From positions 682,001-746,000 of the forward strand of contig RQOL01000828.1 in NCBI GenBank assembly GCA_013076295.1: a stretch of DNA of 64,000 bases, read 5' to 3'. A program made the translations under genes and the position numbers. The notes beneath the pieces were generated by a model. That model had not been told where the DNA came from. It searched no databases and worked only from the letters and a program-made list of their open reading frames with translations. This DNA is from Sanderia malayensis (Eukaryota; Cnidaria; Scyphozoa; Semaeostomeae; Pelagiidae). Positions within the stretch are counted from its first letter, which is position 1. Every line of letters starts with the position of its first letter. Below are positions 34,901 to 47,062 of this stretch, one piece after another.

Positions 34901-37900
34901 AACGGACGCCCCACGCCCCTGAAAAACCGACAAACATTGTTGCTCCAAAAGTTCTCAAAATTTGTCATCTCTTTGCAAATAGAACCTCTATTCAACAGTT
35001 TGTTGCAAACAAGTTGTTTGTTATAAACGCCTGTAAATATCATAATGGTTAGGAGTAGAGTATCAGGCGCGGATCCAGACGGTCGCAACCGTCGCAGCTG
35101 CGACGGTCAGATTTGAGCAATAACCTAAATTTATTATTTAAATAGAACCTTTCTTAAAGAACCAAAACAATTTCTAAAGTCCATGATAAACACAACATGA
35201 TTTGTCTCCGCCGCAAATAATCTTATTCCCGCTTCGCTTTGTCACGGGTCTGTTCTCTTTCTTGTAGTTTTGAGCTGCTTGCCCCCTTCACTGAGCCGAT
35301 TTTGTTTTGACTTGAATAATTTTTGCGGCTCTTACTCTTTGAGAGACTCCTCTTTGAGAGACTCTTTGGCCGCTCTCTTACAAATCATATAACGACAGCA
35401 GCTGCTGTGGATCAAAGAGCGGGAGCGACGGTCAAATTCAACTGACAGTCGCAAGCCAATAGCAAGTGTCCGCTGTAGTCGCAAGCCAATGGCAAGAGAC
35501 CTTGACCGTCGCAAGCCAATCGGGCAAAAATGGACAACACGAGAAAATGATAGTGTAACTGCACCTTCAAGTTCCTTGTTGCTGCTTGTTTTGGGGGATT
35601 ACGCAGTAGGTGTTAATTCATCTTTCTGAATTTTCTTTTGATCGTCGTTCAAATTGTTCCTTCAGAATTTTAATCCCTTCAAACGCACCGACAGATTTCG
35701 TGACAATTTTCTTGATGTACATGAATAAGTTTGAATTCAAGATTTGAGCGCGCATGATTTTTGTATTAAAATGGAACAACAACGAAAAAGAACGAAAAAA
35801 CGCTGCTGCTGCCTGCAGCTATTCTACTTGTCTGTGGTCTTCGACTACTTACCTACTGCGTAATCCCCCAAAACAAGCAGCAACAAGGAACTTGAAGGTG
35901 CAGTTACACTATCATTTTCTCGTGTTGTCCGTGATCACGGAAAAAATTGAAGCAACAATTACCTAAAGATGATAGTGTAATCCGGCCTTTACACAATCCT
36001 GCCTGAAAACATATCTTCGTTTCGTTGCACCATGTGTGAACAAAGGCTAGATGGCCTAGCTTTGCTTCACGTTCATCGCTCTATTGACTAAGACATTATA
36101 AGAAGTCGTTCAACCGTTTGCTATTCGTCATCCTCGTCGAATGAGGCTCGTTGACATTCTGGATTTAGGCCACACTGATTAGACAATGCCTGCTTGGGTT
36201 TCTCAATTTGAATTTTTGTTCTTGTTCTTGCTTATTGCTAATTATTTTGCCTAATAATTATTTTTATTTTTTATTCTTTGTATGATCAGACTTTTCTGTT
36301 TTCACATTTCTGTTTTCTTCTTGACAATTATCAAAGCAAAAACATTGCCATTATTGAATGTCTTGCATGTTCTCTATGTTTCGTGCTATTTAAAGTTAAA
36401 CACTGGCATCATATTAAACTATCCTCTGAATGAAGCTCATGTGTATCAAATACTTAATTTAATACAGAAATATCTTATTTGGCCTTGCCTGCAGCACAAT
36501 GAGAGGAACTAAATAAAAGGGGCGTGGCCGCTATTTTTCGTCGCCCGTAAGGGCGTGGTTCCAAAACTTTCGTTGGACTTTGCCCCCCTGACCCCAATTT
36601 GCGACGCTCAGATTTTCTCCTGGATCCGCGCCTGAGTATGGTTGTTGTTGGCACATGAATAAGTGGAATGAATAATAAGGGCTACTCTCTCTCTTACTCT
36701 ATTTCAAAATTTTAAAACTGCAGTACTGTTTTTACGTCAAAAACTACGTAGAAATGGAATAAAAAATATGGCGAGAGTATAGCCCTTTAAAATTGTTTAT
36801 GTATTTGCCCGGAAACACACGTGTCCACGATTTGCTGAACCAGCGTCTCAAAGACGAAGCGTTCAATGAATTTTTTTGTGAAAATAGTTGACATATTTTG
36901 CTAAAAAGCATATTTTTCCATGTCAGAACGTATATACCGTAATGCTTCGATTAAACGCCCCCTTTTTTAAACGCCGCCTCAAATAAAGGACTTTTTCAAT
37001 AAACGCCTCCCTCTTTGAAATGCCCCCATGAATAGATGCGCCCCTAAAATATAAAAAAAATTAATAAACGCCCGGGGCGTTTAATCGAAGCATTACGGTA
37101 TCCATAAACTGTATACTTTCTAACATGGATAAAGAGTGATTTTACCCGAACTGGTAGATCGAATGTTATTTTTAACAGACGAGGCAGAAGTGTGTAAAGA
37201 TTTTTTAGATTCTTCATATCAGGGGATAGCCCGAGCTGCGCTCGTGTCAGACCTCCAAAGTCCAAAGGGCATCTTAGCGAGATGACGGAAACCCTCAGTT
37301 GATGTGTTGGCTTTCCGCGTCCATACTGATTTATGTATCAATCTTCCGTTGCATTGCGAGACTTTTTTTGATTTGTTCGTAAAAAAAATATCCAATGACT
37401 ACACAAGAAAATCAAATGTTAGCTTTTACAAAAGCTTTATCAATAAACCCTACCCCTATTTTTGGGGAACAAATTATTCGGTCCTAGCACTCCTCCACAT
37501 TAAAACATTCAATGGGAAACAAATTTCATATGTTTCTCTTGCGTCGGTTCCGCGGCACTTTTGTAAAGTTATGCAAAAAATTAAGGGACGACAAGCGATC
37601 TGTGGCACTGAAACGTGATCACTTTTAAAAGTTGGGAGCTTTAGAAACAATTTTTCCAAGGGTTTAAATAAAATAAACTCATCAAAAGTTATATTAGAAT
37701 CTTAATACAACACATTATCTCAAGGATTTCGGTGACAATTGAAAGGTTGGAAGTCCCCCGTAAAACTTTCGCAAAACAATAAACAATGAACCACATCAGT
37801 CATGAAACCCTCTTCAAAACCTATATATTTACTTATATATATAGCTATACTTACAAACATCTATGGCAAGCAGCATAAATGTGAACAACTGTAAATGTTT

Positions 37901-37903
37901 CAT
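28959..37903 (-). CDS. Secreted protein of ten alternating chitin-binding type-2-like domains, 11 exons
   Basis: Exons from 5' to 3' (minus): 37855-37903, 33609-33776, 33334-33525, 33045-33245, 32581-32763, 32237-32413, 31770-31952, 31405-31587, 30821-31012, 29531-29698, 28959-29140. They join in phase to 625 residues. Exon 1 encodes a hydrophobic signal peptide (about 16 residues). Each of the ten other exons encodes one domain of 56-67 residues, and every intron is phase 1. Even-numbered exons (A type) have four cysteines, spaced C-x18-C-x8-10-C-x12-C, with a CTGKPDGxY start and a DVFQYxEC core. Odd-numbered exons (B type) are canonical six-cysteine CBM14/peritrophin-A domains with GNYRNPWNCHHF and YDPNNDRCEY motifs. 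No membrane segment follows the signal. Such proteins usually bind chitin in extracellular matrices. The link from exon 1 to exon 2 spans a 4.1 kb intron and is the least certain join. Confidence 0.8.
32821..32960. mobile_element. Fragment of TA-flanked TTTCTTA MITE, intronic
   Basis: Starts after TA with CACGTGTTTTATTCTTTAATAA and ends near GGTTTCTTTATAAAAGG; the right terminus is eroded. Same family as 18172-18560. Confidence 0.5.
33791..34807. mobile_element. Near-perfect 1 kb inverted repeat with ~377-base arms, TAA flanks
   Basis: Left arm 33791-34167 and right arm 34430-34807 are inverted copies with only a few differences. They start AGGCGGGTTTACACGATCG and enclose a 262-base unique loop. 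TAA abuts both ends (33788-33790 and 34808-34810), consistent with a 3-base target duplication of Harbinger type. It sits in the large first intron of the chitin-binding gene. A minus-strand open frame of about 72 codons, rich in cysteine, spans the loop and is described as a finding. The low divergence between arms means either recent insertion or gene conversion. Confidence 0.8.
35064..36634. mobile_element. Composite element with CAGGCGCGGATCCAG ends
   Basis: The ends are 15-base inverted repeats, CAGGCGCGGATCCAG and its complement, flanked by AGTAT on both sides (35059-35063, 36635-36639). CAG-starting ends resemble hAT elements, though those duplicate 8 bases rather than 5. The left part repeats GTCGCAAGCCAAT several times. 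A second inverted repeat is nested inside, with arms at about 35531-35612 and 35850-35929. No transposase. Lies in the first intron of the chitin-binding gene. Confidence 0.65.
35531..35929. repeat. Nested inverted repeat, ~80-base arms
   Basis: GACAACACGAGAAAATGATA at the left is matched by its complement at the right, and the match runs for about 80 bases on each side with no evident mismatches, around a 237-base spacer. Probably a younger MITE inside the composite element. Confidence 0.75.
36678..36786. mobile_element. Short relative of the AGGGCTACTC element
   Basis: A 109-base sequence with AGGGCTACTCTC at one end and the complement, with an extra base, at the other, followed by TTAA. 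It shares the TTTTTACGTCAAAAACTAC block with 9731-11461. Confidence 0.65.
36935..37100. mobile_element. TACCGTA-type MITE, short form
   Basis: A 166-base element with ends TACCGTAATGCTTCGATTAA and its exact complement; AACGCCCCC units inside. Confidence 0.8.
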
Positions 37904-38124
37904 CTTGTATTTTTCGTTGAAATCAGCTAAGCACCTGTTCAAATTCACGAAATGATAATGATGCAAACGTTGTTGCAAGCCGCTTTTGTAGCGAACAGGG
38001 TTCGTGTTCAAGCAAGTCTTTGCACTTCCGTAAATTACGGTCACGAGGTTTGATATGTGCGTGGATGTGTGCACAATGGTTACGTCATGCGCAATGTTAT
38101 TTTTAGTCCTGTTGTGCAAGCTTC

Positions 38125-39170
38125 ACGAAATTCTCAGGTTGTTTCCCCCGACAAGTTTCTGTTTCGATTTCGATTAAGTGTCAGAGTGAGCTTCACCTAT
38201 TTATTGGACTTGATGGGAATTATCTCGAGCTAAATGCTTTTATTTTTACAATATGAAATTAGAAATTTCGGGTGAGCACAGGGTAAAAACTATTCTGCTC
38301 TGATCTGAGCTGGGATTTTGTGCACCCCTAAGAAAATATCGTAAACAACAAAATTGCGATAAGTTGCCAGCTACAAAAATAATCATGTGGAGATACCCTT
38401 GGAAACTGAAAGAGGATGTTTGAAAATTGCAAACGTTCCTAGAAATACTTAGGGAATACCCGAAGCTGGCTGTATGAGAATCACGTGTCAGATTTTCTTC
38501 AGCTTCGAACGAATGAGCACTACGATTTATTGATACCCTTTTACGATGGCATCGTCTAACTTCGCGCGTACAAATTCAAGTTTACTTTTAGCCGATCGAA
38601 TGTTGCCATTTGTGTTTGAAATTTGTCATTGACATCCACTTTATGTTTATAAGTGTCGTAAATTAGAAATGTTCACGTTCAGGACTTTTTAATAGATATT
38701 AAAAAGTTGCATTGCTACGCTGCCATTTTATCACCAGATTTGTCTTGTATCCACCCAAAAGTTATTTCGGCTTCGCAGCTCGATTTCGGGGTTTCGGCAA
38801 TAGAAGTGAGTCGTTAAAATAGTTGCTGGACATCCTTAAAATTATTCTTGAGCAAGAAAAGTTATACGCTCAGTTTGAAGATCAAAGTCAAAATTGAAAT
38901 CTTTGCTGGGATGTGACCTCAACATTACAATCTCGCCAGGACAAGATTCAGATTCGCCAAAATCCCATTTTCAATCAACAATTAAGACATTTGGTAGTTC
39001 ATAAAACAAAACCAAACACAAAATATCCTTTAGATATATTAATAAGCTACAATGTAAACCCAAAATAAAATTTAAACTCCTTGTAATCTTCCGGAAATTG
39101 GGCTCGTACAATCAATTGATTGCTGGTTCAGATAGCGACTACGTACGTCTCATGAACACCTTTTTTCAAA
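38125..39170. other. No gene seen; upstream region of the chitin-binding gene
   Basis: About 1 kb of AT-rich sequence without convincing coding potential. It lies upstream of the presumed signal-peptide exon and may hold its promoter; no core promoter element could be singled out. Confidence 0.4.
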
Positions 39171-39290
39171 TACCGTATTTCCTCTATTAAGCGCCCGGGC
39201 GCTTATTAGATATTTTAAAACATTGGTTGGGCGCTTATTAGAGGCGGCGACTAAAAAGGGGGCGCTTATTTCACGGTCCTGAAATTTTAA
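39171..39290. mobile_element. TACCGTA-type MITE, left end only
   Basis: Begins TACCGTATTTCCTCTATTAAG with internal GCGCTTATTAGA units; no matching right terminus is found before the next element. Confidence 0.55.
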
Positions 39291-39327
39291 AATCAAACAA
39301 CATCAAAAACAAAAGAATAATCTTATA

Positions 39328-39709
39328 CACTTATTTTTTTTAATAAGCAACTAGACTTTGGTCCAGCCCTGAAAGTTGCTTAAAATTGTCGATATTTTAG
39401 CCCTCAAAGTTGCTTAAAAGTTGCTTAAAATTTTTTTTACCTATAACAGCCTCTCCTAAGTTCGTGGGTCAAAATCATCAACTGTAACGCCCACAGCACA
39501 AGACTTAAGAGACAGTAAGTGTAAACACGTTAGTCAAGAACTTCTACAGCACAGTGAACATTCCTGCCCAGTTTTCGCATGTTAAAATAAATGACGTTTG
39601 AATTCTTAGTTGCTAACAGTAATTCAATCGAGCCCTCGAGTTGCTTAATGTTAGGGTCAATCCAGCCCTAGTTGCTTATTGAGCAGTTGCTTATTAAATA
39701 AAATAAGTG
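39328..39709. mobile_element. TA-flanked MITE with TTGCTTA units
   Basis: Flanked by TA (39326-39327 and 39710-39711). The ends are inverted repeats of about 26 bases, CACTTATTTTnTTTAATAAG, and the interior repeats AAAGTTGCTTAAA. Related in design to 18172-18560. Confidence 0.7.
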
Positions 39710-40524
39710 TATACAGTCAACTCTGTCTAATTCGAACTCTATGGGGGAATCCAAATTTGTTTGAATTACAGAAAGTTCGAATAAGAGGCCCTTTACATGA
39801 GAAATTGAATTCAACTCGGTTGGCTCATGTTGCTAAACCGGCACTTCAACATCGAAAGGAATTGAACTTTTGTTTATTGGCCTTAATACCTCCTCTGCTT
39901 TTTTAATGAACTTGATAGGCTTGGGTATTTTAACGAGATATTTGTTGAGCTATAAAGAGTACAGTAAAAAGCTACGATGCTCTTCAATACAAAAACTTGA
40001 AATGTGTCATGGTTATGACGTCACGACTGTCGCAGTTGAAATGGCAAAATCGACCACTTTGCGTGCTTGTAAAAACAGTTCTACTGGATCAATTTTCATT
40101 CTGATAACGGTTTTATGATCAGTTCGACTAAGTTTATTATCAATTGCAAAAAACCATAGCACGTTTTTTGATTGCAGTAGGCCTTTAACAAAAAGGTATT
40201 ACGTACAGAGGTTAGTAATTAGTAGTTAAAATAGTAGCTGACAAATCAGTAAAGTGAAAAAAAGTTTTTTATTATTATTGTGAGTTTGTAAGGGTGAAGG
40301 TAAAGGTAAACAAAATGAAACAAGTGGTGAAGGTAATTCATGGTGACATTACAATCGAACAGTGAATAGAGAGGCTGGGAGGGAGTGGGTGACCAAGGTC
40401 AATTTCTTGGTTTGTTGGGTGCAATGGGGTAGCATTGCCAATAAATAAAGAAAATAAAAATAAAATTATGAAAAAATTTCAACTAAATAAATAAACAATA
40501 TACTGAAATTCTTAATGCCATAGT

Positions 40525-40818
40525 TCACTTAAGCTTGTCTAATTCCCTTGTCAGGGAATCTGACGACTTTTGATTTCTAATGTCCTCTGTTACTGAGTTC
40601 CAGATCTTAGATGCGCTTGGTATAAATGAGAACTTAAATGTGTCCGATTTGCAGCAAGGTGCTTCAAATACCCAGTTACTACGACATCTATGGGGGTTAA
40701 TTGGTTTGAATAGAGTTTTTGGCATATCTATGAAGTTATTATCAATTTTGTACATCATAACGATCTTGCACTTCCTTCTTCTTTCAGCTAAACTTTCCCA
40801 TCCCAGAAATTGAATCAT
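40525..40818 (-). pseudogene. 3' end of a non-LTR retrotransposon ORF2
   Basis: About 97 codons on the minus strand match the C-terminal tail of CR1/jockey-type ORF2: an LGWESLAERR motif, a central Met-Tyr-Lys-Ile stretch and a final KFSFIPSASKIWNS motif ending in a stop. Downstream (40500-40440) is an A-rich AATAAA-type tail. 5'-truncated. Confidence 0.65.
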
Positions 40819-42135
40819 TTTGCATAAATTTGAATCATAGTGTTTTGTGTTTTGCTGATAATCTCATTATGTTGTGTTATGAACCTTGATGATATTGTCC
40901 AAAAGTCCTTCGAGTCTTTACATTTTGTCCGAAATCAGGATTCTTTGGTCCGAAATTTTCTGTCCGAAAATTAAACGTCCGAAATTAAACCATCCGAAAT
41001 TTTTGGGGATTAATGTGTACTATTATCTGGCGCACCCGATATTTTAAACTATCTGACGTTTGTCATCGCGTCAGAGGTGTACCCACCGGGGGCACTTTCA
41101 CATAAATAAAAAACTTCTCCATTGGAAGCTGTTGTTTAGGCGTGAGTTGCAATTTTTGCGATTTTTAGCGTTTATAGCGTCACTTGACAAAAATATATAT
41201 CAGCACAATATGAAAAACTATATATCATTCGAAAGCTCTTCTAACGTAGAGCCTATAACTGAAATTTATTTTGAGCTTTCGTGAACAAATAAAACATTTT
41301 TGCCCAAAAATTTCATAATCAGTAATGGGGCAATTTTCGAAAGGGTACCAAGTCTAATTTTGAAGCTTACCACCATATCTATCAGAATCAAGTGAGAAAA
41401 CAAACATTGGGCACTTTGTTAGATTGTTAGACTATATGCCCTGTCTAAGATTGTCAAATTTTCAAACAAATTGCCTCAATAGGTCTGGTGGGGGGGGGGG
41501 GGTCTGCCCCCTATACCTACGCCACTGGTTTTGAGAGGAAGCGTAGAGTCGACATCATCGTCACAAAGTGTCCAGAAATCCTTGACTGAAAAATCTTCAT
41601 TCCTGCATCAATAGTTATAAAATAAAACACAGTGGTAGATCTAAAATTTCGATCGGCACTTAAGAATAGTTCTTCTAATGAACTGTGTTTGAATTAATAG
41701 GCGCTTAATTAAAAATTGACATCTTCAACTGGATAAATATCTACAAGTTTTACAACCAAGTGCTACAGTGCTTAAGATAAAAGTCTGATATTTTAAATAA
41801 CGTCATTGAAAAATACAAACCGGCACCATATTTACGAATGGTGCCGCTTGAGTCCTCTCGAAGCTTCAATGACCAGGCTCTTTGTAAAATAAAGGTCAAC
41901 AAATAATGATCTGCTTCCTATAGCAAAAACATAAATTTAGTATCACAAACTGTATGGTTGTATTTCTTACAATTTTTTTTGAGAAACTAAGATATTTGTC
42001 GCATGAGGGTATATTTATAATTATAAAAATATAAAGCTTAGAAAATAAACTTTTTAACTTTTTGGACAAAAGGACCACACGGGAACGTCGGTGAAAGAAA
42101 GGAATCGATGTGAATTATTTGAAGTAAATACTATC

Positions 42136-45100
42136 TTACATTTCCGATTTAGAATATGAGCAACGATTCTGTTTCATCCTTTTCCGCAAATAACAATAAC
42201 CAATAATAACTCCAATTGCCACTAAAAGAACTGGAGCAACGATGCAGATAATGAACACTCCAATAGACACTGAAATAACTTGACTCTTTGTGCTTTTCCA
42301 AGCTTGGCTGTTAGGTGTTAGATCTACGAATAAGGTAATAACGATTGTATTGTTCATTCACATTTGTATAAAAACAGGTGGGTGTAGTGACGAAATTGAA
42401 TTGATAAAAGTATTCAAAATAAATGAATTACCAATATGTGCGATTTTCCATTGAATGACAGTCATTTTTTCAATTTTCCCTACTGTACAATTACGGTGTT
42501 CTTTGATGAAGCCTGCAGCTTTTAGATCGTCTTTCATCCATTTGGTGCAGTCTGGAAAATTGAAAGCTTCTAATCAAAAAGGTTTCTTTCCTTATCTAAT
42601 TTTCCAGGTGTTATAGAAAACGTACCAAAGATGATAAGATTTACTTTTTTAAATCAAGATAATCACATTACAGGCTTGTAGTGACCATGTTGGCCAAGGA
42701 CGGGAACAACCCGCAAATAAAATGTTAAGCAAATTAGAACAAATTTGATCTGAGAAAACTTGAAGGTTTTGTGATACCTTCAAGTATAAAGAATACTTTA
42801 TAGCTTACTATCATAAGTGGGAATCACATGTATTTCAGGGCATGTAACTTTCTCAGTCTGAATGTTAGACCCATCACATCCGCTATACTCATCTTTGCAT
42901 ACACGGTACCTCCTTCGGAAACAGTTTGTTACTGACAAGTGTGAAATATTTTGAAAATAATGCCATTCCTGCCAGCTACCATAAAGCCCACAACCTACAG
43001 GAATATAAAATAATCCTAAAATTTAAATCTTCTGTCAATTTTGCCAAAAAAAATAGTGAACTGTGCAATAATTACCAAAAGTTAAAATTTCATCTTATCA
43101 TTACTAAATGAAAAAAACTTATCCAGCTATTTTTATCTTCTCCTTATTTGCGGATATGTCCCAAAAATTAGTGTGCAATAGGAGAGATATCGTTTAAGAC
43201 ATAATATAATATGTTGCTTGTGTTTAGCATATTATTTTTACCTTTATTATAGCAACCTGCTGTTTTACAGACAGTACAGTTTTTGAACAAAAATTCCTCT
43301 TCCCATGAGCAAACTTTAATTTTCAATATCATCTTGTATGTTTTTTCTGGGGTGGATTCTGAATTCTTGCATCTACCACCAACTTGGTTGTTTATTCCTG
43401 ATTTGAGTCCATTCCCAGTACCTAGAAATAAAAAATCTGGGATCAAAAGCTCAGAAAGCACTATTCATTTTCAGTCCTTAAACTATTTTGTTATTTTTCT
43501 TAGTTTCAGTTAAACATTGAGCTATTCAATATTTTGAGGTTACCATGTACAGAGATGTGAGAGAACAGTGGAATACAGTGGGATGGAGTTTGGGGCAAGT
43601 GCTCCTCCTGCCTTTCTTAAGATGGGGGGCAAAGTGCCCTTTTAGCATACAACTGAAATCAATAAAAATTGATAATATCAATGTCTCCCAATTAATATAA
43701 AGTAATCAAAATGCAATTTGAAATGAGGATATGCCAAGAAAGAGCCAAAACTCTGATATTTTGAAAGCACCTTGAGCCAATTTAAAGAGCGTGGTTTCAA
43801 GAAGTGCCACACCCCAGATGCCTTTCGTTCTTTGCCCCCCCCCCCTTGCTCTACCATCAATCTGCCATCATTGGCCATGCATTATCCAAGTCAAGTTAGC
43901 AAACAATTATCTAAAAAATACAACTAAACAGTAAAATCTCTTTTAAGCAATTTTGAATTAAGCCCACCTTGTTGTTAAAATTGCAAAAAATGACAAAATT
44001 GTGATTGATTAAACCATAGTTATTAAACCATAAAAGCTTGGGAATTTTATTTTGCCGTTGTTTTACACAAACATTTTTCTGAAGCTTTTTGAGAATTTTA
44101 GTAAGCCCCATTTTAACTAACCTCCACTCTGGAGCCTCCACAATTAAATAAGTCACCATGTGTCACAGATGAGTGTTATTAAGCTTTTCAAACAAATAAC
44201 ATGAAATAAATAATAAGAAGAAAAATATATTATTACTTTACCTATGATATAGTAGGTTTTGCCATAATTAAACTCAGGTGCATTTTCATCCCCAGAAACA
44301 CTGGAAATTCTGACAGTCATACCATGTCCTGTCTGAGGTTTGTCACACTTCAGGAAATGTTTGTAACCTAGAAGCAAGAAATGACAGATAATATTACTGC
44401 ATAAACATAGGCGTAGAGTTATATTTTCTCCAGGGGGGGCTCAAGTGGAATTTTTTTGGAAACTTTATTCTGGGTTTCTTATGATACGGGAAACAAAAAA
44501 AACAAGTAATATCAGTTTAAGCAGTAACCTTTCTACTTGGATACCAAAAACGTATTCTTTCTAAGAGTATTTTTATTTACAAAAGAATTCACAAGTTCAT
44601 CGGTCGAAAAATGCATAACGTCATCTTTGTGAACGTTCATAATCGCAACAACCCGATGTCGGCTAACAACAGGGTGTTTGTTATCTCAAAGATCTGAGTT
44701 GTGAAAGTTAGTGAGAAATTTCTACTTCCCAAAGCAACATCTAACGGATACAGCAACAGCTAAATGATTGAATGGACCGTTAATTTCTCAGGGGGGCGCA
44801 GCCCCCCCTGAGTAGGACCCAGGAGGGGCTTGAGCCCCCGAGCCCCCCCAAAGTCTACGCCTATGTGCATAAATCTAAAACTAATATTGGCAGCCAAATG
44901 CTAGAATAGTAATTTAAAATATCATTGCTAAATATAATAGCTCGTTTACTGAGTATAAACATATTCCACTTCTAGTTTAAAGCTTTCTTTTTTGAAATTT
45001 AGAAATAACACCGAAGTGAATTAATACCTGTAACATTACAGTTAATTGCATCCTTCTTATTTTCTTCAACAACAAAATAGCCAACTTCATAATAATCAAA

Positions 45101-45620
45101 GTAATTTAGCTGTGAGTTCTGCATTCCCAAATTTGAGGTGGCTGAAGGGCATTTAAAATTCATATAATCTTTCATTCGAACATGAATGGTATTTATCTCT
45201 CTACTTGGACAGTTAAACCTAAAAAGTGACAATACCTTCTAAATTACAAAAAATATGACAAATGTATTTAAATCAAGTAAAACCTCTCAAAGCCAGATGC
45301 CTTTGGGAGCCAGGCCAGGTGTCTGCTTTATTGAGGTGTCCATTTTATAACAGTCCGTAAGTAATGTCAAGGATAAATTGAGGATAAATTGAAGATTTGT
45401 TTGCTTAATACCATCTCAAGAATTTTGTTTGATAAAAAAAGAACGATACTCGTCCAGAAAGAATAAATGAGAATACTTACAATGGATTTCTTGGATCCCA
45501 AAAAACAGTAGGCATAAACATTGCTTCAACATTCATTTTGTTGTTCACAAAACTAGTTAAAATGACTACAATCAGAATGTATGAAAGTGACGGTGGATGC
45601 TTAGGCGTGTCTAAAAACAT
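42136..45620 (-). CDS. Ephrin-like membrane protein with thrombospondin-1-like module (minus copy), 7 exons
   Basis: Exons: 45481-45620, 45028-45218, 44242-44367, 43242-43421, 42809-42994, 42432-42551, 42136-42323, giving 376 residues. A hydrophobic leader (residues about 12-25) precedes an ephrin receptor-binding domain, about residues 32-195. It shows a VFWDPRNPLF start, four conserved cysteines, FDYYEVGYFVVEENK, KTYYIIGTGNGLKSGINNQ, GGRC and YKMILKIKVC. Exon 5 encodes a thrombospondin type-1-like module (W-x3-W, CFRRRYRVC, SGCDG), and exon 6 a partial second one. Residues about 330-357 are a membrane span, followed by a short basic tail. Ephrins are ligands of Eph kinases; classic ones lack the TSP1 modules. 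The final TAA overlaps a donor-like GTAAGA, so the tail may be longer in some transcripts. Confidence 0.8.
44406..44865. mobile_element. hAT-like MITE with perfect 8-base target duplication
   Basis: A 460-base element in an ephrin-like intron, with inverted ends CATAGGCGTAGA and complement. It is flanked by TGCATAAA on both sides (44398-44405 and 44866-44873). The 8-base duplication is the hAT hallmark. C/G-rich GGGGGGGCTCAAG-type blocks sit just inside each end. Same family as 61748-62077. Confidence 0.85.
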
Positions 45621-45699
45621 ATTTCGCAGATGACTGTTCTAGGCCAAGAAAATTGATGAAGATGATATATATAACCAATAATTTAATTTTCCAGATTCT

Positions 45700-46790
45700 T
45701 CCTAAATAGACCAGAACACGATAGAAACATCGAAACTTGTTTTTCGAATTGGTTCCTGGAGGAACCAATAATCTATGATTAGACTCGAAATTAATTTATA
45801 GACTCTTGTCATGATATATCGACATAACCAGCTTCCTTTACTTCGATTTCAAATTCAATTGACATTGACGACACATGACACATCTTGAAACCATGGAACG
45901 ATAACAACGCAGAATAGATTGTGCAAAGAACAACGAATTGTTAGAAGCCTTTACAGAAAGCCAAACAAAACAAGACAAACTACTTAAGACAAATTTGAAA
46001 AATTAGGGAAATTTAAAAATTAGTTTTATTCATTCGGTCTGCAGTCAAATCTTTCAAGAAATATATGCCACACCAATTGTTCCGTTTGGTTTTGCTTACG
46101 GTCTCTGTTATTAGTACTATGTAGAATATGTTCAACAGAACTAAAAATATTGAACTCAAAAAGCGAGGCCCATTCTCACGTTAACTTTTTACTTTGGCCC
46201 GAGTATTGGTCCGTAATTTCGACTTTGTTTGTGCTTCGCTTTCGCATCGTTTCGCTTTTCATGCTTTGGTCAACGTCAACATTCCTAAAGTCTTAACCAA
46301 GCAGGGAATGTTTTTAAAGCCGGGTTGTTCTAGTTCTATTGTGAATAGAATGGCATAAGATAGCCCGTCCAAAGAACAAAGAGAAATAGAGACGCAACTC
46401 CGCTTGACTCAAAGTCCACTTACCTCGAATTCCTCGTTATCTCGAACAATTTTTGTGACCAAACAGTTCATTTACTATTGCTTAACTCGAACTTTTGAAA
46501 ATAACGATTGACGAATTGACGAAAACAGAAAACTGTCATTGGTTGAGGCGCCAATTCGTATTCCTATAAAGCACGAACAGAAAAGATGCATTGGATACAT
46601 TGTCTTGAGTGCCTTCCTTGAGCAAGGAGGTGAAATTAAACAGAAACTGCGTTCAACAGGGCCATCGCTAGAAACTTTTTATGCGGGGTGCAGAACAAGT
46701 AATTTGCCGACAAAATGGGCGTGGCAGCGAAAATCTGTGCCTTTCAAATGGCTTAGGAAATCATCAAATTATTGAGAAAGGTTCATTACT
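45700..46790. other. No gene seen between the ephrin-like genes (part 1)
   Basis: AT-rich intergenic sequence upstream of the minus ephrin-like copy. Around 46425-46500 there are TCGAACTTTT/TCTCGAAC motifs resembling the edges of pogo/mariner-type MITEs, but no complete element. Confidence 0.4.
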
Positions 46791-46792
46791 AT

Positions 46793-47062
46793 CTATAAAG
46801 CTTTTTTAATATGTCTGTGGATGATTATAGACAGATCACAAAACGAACAAAATAATTGATTAAAGACTGGTACAGAGGTAGTACCCCAGATAGTAATGCA
46901 GTAAGTGACGCTCGAGATAGCACCTTTGTAGTAAATTTCCTCCAGCGTTTGAGTGGGCAAGCTCTTTAAACGTCTTAAAAATCGAATTTTGCTCATGAAT
47001 TTTTTACACACTGCCTCGACCTGAGGTTTCCAGTTAAGTCTGTTATCGACGTATGAATACAA
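46793..47062 (-). pseudogene. Non-LTR retrotransposon RT thumb fragment
   Basis: Ninety minus-strand codons match the region after the RT catalytic core of CR1/jockey-like ORF2: YVDNRLNWKPQVEAVCKK, then SKIRFLRRLKSLP and a YCITIWG motif. No catalytic motifs are present. Isolated fragment. Confidence 0.7.

Noticed and set aside
39711..39810. CAACTCTGTCTAATTCGAAC block resembling a pogo/mariner MITE edge
   Set aside because: Only one end is visible; the supposed partner near 46430 is 6.7 kb away and not a clear complement.
41460..41540. G-run followed by CTACGCCACTGG, resembling the edge of a hAT-type MITE
   Set aside because: No matching opposite end or target duplication could be located with confidence.
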